This document shows positions 24,340-25,603 of a DNA stretch of 25,603 bases, one piece after another. The stretch is from contig DYIS01000002.1 of NCBI GenBank assembly GCA_020723545.1, positions 15,535 through 41,137 of the forward strand. Direction: 5' to 3'. The DNA comes from Ktedonobacter racemifer. Its GTDB lineage: Bacteria; Chloroflexota; DTOL01; JACQYG01. Position 1 is the stretch's first letter. Each line of letters starts with the position of its first letter. The notes below the pieces were generated by a model. It was not told the DNA's origin and made no database searches. It saw nothing but the letters and a program-made list of their open reading frames with translations. The translations under genes were made by a program, and so were the position numbers.

Positions 24340-25603
24340 TGCGCTCTCCTCGGAAGTTGTGCAGTCGAACCTGCCCCACGCGCGGGAGGGCCACAGGTTT
24401 GCCGTAGCGGAGATGTCCATCGAACTCGAGGCCACCCAAACGAATTAACGTGCGGGCGAATCCAGCCGACGAATAACTCGGCATTGGGAAACGGGAGTGG
24501 CCGCGCGGGTGAACGTTCTCGGCAATAATCCCCTCTGGCATAGCGTGGTCAATCACCCAGTCGAGACAGCGGGTCGCATCCTGCCATCGCCCGGCTTCGA
24601 CGAAGGCGTCAGCGGCCCACAGCGTCACGCCCGGCCAGGGAAACTTGTCCCAGTCCTGGCGCGGTGTGTTCTCCTCGGCCTCACGCCGTTTCAACCCACC
24701 GAGGGCGTCATGCCATAGCGCGTCCACTATCGCCAACAGCCCACGTTCGAACTTCTCCTCGCCGCGCAGAAGAGGGAACCAGGAGTTGAGCGTGAGCACT
24801 GCACCATCTACATAGTGACTGCCAGGACTCACGGTCAGGCATCCACGCGTCGCATCATAGGGCAGGGTGAGGATGGCCTGTTTCATTCTCTGCCCTGTCC
24901 CCTCCCAGAACAGGGCGAGTTCCCCATGTCCCAGTGTTTCAGCCACTCGCGCGGCACACCACAAACCAAACGCACACATGCCGGATGTAAACGTATTCTG
25001 TGCCAGATGATCCTCCCAAATCGAGGTGTCGGCGCGCACCAAGTTGTTCTCGTCCAGTAGGTTCACAATGGCTTCCGCGCAGCCGCGCAAGAACACCCCA
25101 TGCTGTGCCAGCCACTCGGGCTGACGTGTAAACAGATAATGCAGCCAAAACCCAGCGAGGATTTCGCCAAAATAGTCGAACTCGGGCTGAGTCCAATCCG
25201 GCTGGTCGCCGTCCACGAGATAGTTCACGTAGAATAAGCCGTCGTCTTTGCGCTTCAGCGTCGTACACCACTGTAGTGCCTTCTCCGCTTCCGCGTGATG
25301 GCCAGCATAGTCCATGCCGATGGCGTACCAGATGCCATCGCGCGGCCAGGCGCGTGCACCATAGTCGTCGCAACCCACGTAGAGCACCGCACCGTTTTCG
25401 GCCTGGCACATCTTGGCGATCATCAGGTTGACTCGGTAGAGCCAGTTCACTTTGCGGTTCTTGGTTTCGACGATCACGCCATTCCGAAACCAGCCGCGCC
25501 ACCAACGGCGCGTCTGTACGTATAGCGCGTCGAGCGCGCCAACCTCGCCTTGACTGAACGCGATGGCGTAGTGGATTGGCTCAGCCTGACCGGGCTGCAC
25601 ATC
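24329..25603 (-). CDS. GH15-like six-hairpin glycosidase, 5' truncated
   Basis: The frame is open at the window edge; the apparent GTG near 25600 is internal. About 424 residues of an (alpha/alpha)6-barrel enzyme are visible, with GCDDYGARAWPRDGIWYAIGMDYAGHHAEAEKAL (the RD-containing substrate-site segment), FDYFGEILAGFWLHYLF, ADTSIWEDHLAQNTFTSGMCAFGL (Glu in the SIWED position used as catalytic acid in glucoamylases), and FPWPGVTLWAADAFVEAGRWQDA. This resembles GH15 glucoamylase-like proteins. It would release monosaccharides for the kinases and isomerase downstream. No C-terminal anchor is present; signal peptide cannot be judged. Confidence 0.8.
   Translation of the reverse strand, partial: DVQPGQAEPIHYAIAFSQGEVGALDALYVQTRRWWRGWFRNGVIVETKNRKVNWLYRVNLMIAKMCQAENGAVLYVGCDDYGARAWPRDGIWYAIGMDYAGHHAEAEKALQWCTTLKRKDDGLFYVNYLVDGDQPDWTQPEFDYFGEILAGFWLHYLFTRQPEWLAQHGVFLRGCAEAIVNLLDENNLVRADTSIWEDHLAQNTFTSGMCAFGLWCAARVAETLGHGELALFWEGTGQRMKQAILTLPYDATRGCLTVSPGSHYVDGAVLTLNSWFPLLRGEEKFERGLLAIVDALWHDALGGLKRREAEENTPRQDWDKFPWPGVTLWAADAFVEAGRWQDATRCLDWVIDHAMPEGIIAENVHPRGHSRFPMPSYSSAGFARTLIRLGGLEFDGHLRYGKPVALPRVGQVRLHNFRGERIET

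Overview
The window looks like a contig from a GC-rich, probably anaerobic bacterium, most likely a Chloroflexota (Anaerolineae-like) lineage. This is inferred from gene content, gene order and the style of the intergenic repeats; no rRNA or other marker gene is present. Nearly everything after 1.8 kb is on the minus strand. No tRNA, rRNA or CRISPR array was seen.

Layout. (1) 1-1.7 kb, plus strand: the 3' part of a YbaK-type tRNA-editing protein, a DinB/ClbS-like four-helix protein and a HAD hydrolase. (2) 1.8-3.7 kb, minus: a small unknown protein, pseudouridine-5'-phosphate glycosidase (psuG) and a polyprenol/phytol-kinase-like membrane protein. (3) 3.9-8.8 kb, minus: a phospho-signalling module of Ser/Thr kinase with an eight-repeat PQQ propeller, PP2C phosphatase, VWA protein and zinc-ribbon FHA protein. 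(4) 8.9-17.9 kb, minus: a methylmalonyl-CoA operon behind a near-consensus sigma-70 promoter at 18003-18031. Its order is PccB/12S-like carboxyltransferase, PycB/5S-like carboxyltransferase, biotin carrier, mutase large subunit, epimerase, a second mutase large subunit, B12-binding subunit and MeaB. No biotin carboxylase is present, so the set matches a methylmalonyl-CoA:pyruvate transcarboxylase. The two mutase large subunits differ at the residues that set substrate choice (Tyr/Arg against Phe/Gln). (5) 18.04-18.35 kb: a roughly 300-bp segment bounded by inverted repeats. (6) 18.35-25.6 kb, minus: a tightly coupled catabolic operon of GH15-like glycosidase, BadF-type sugar kinase, UroD-like protein, xylose-isomerase-like protein, xylulokinase, corrinoid protein and a broken methyltetrahydrofolate methyltransferase. 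A plausible role is catabolism of a methylated sugar.

Repeats are the most unusual part of the window. A 34-bp element with 9-bp terminal inverted repeats occurs twice, identical and in opposite orientation. Each copy is flanked by its own 5-bp direct repeat (CTGAG, CTTTG), which is the signature of transposition of a very small element. One copy lies inside the predicted meaB reading frame and splits a copy of a second repeat, an 18-bp palindrome (TTCTTTACTAGTAAAGAA). That palindrome recurs about eight or nine times between 0.4 and 16.3 kb, often inside genes and always as an in-frame six-codon block. Further palindromes lie inside the VWA and PP2C genes. None of the 18-bp palindromes were seen beyond 18.3 kb, where the methyltransferase gene is truncated, so a genomic junction may lie there.
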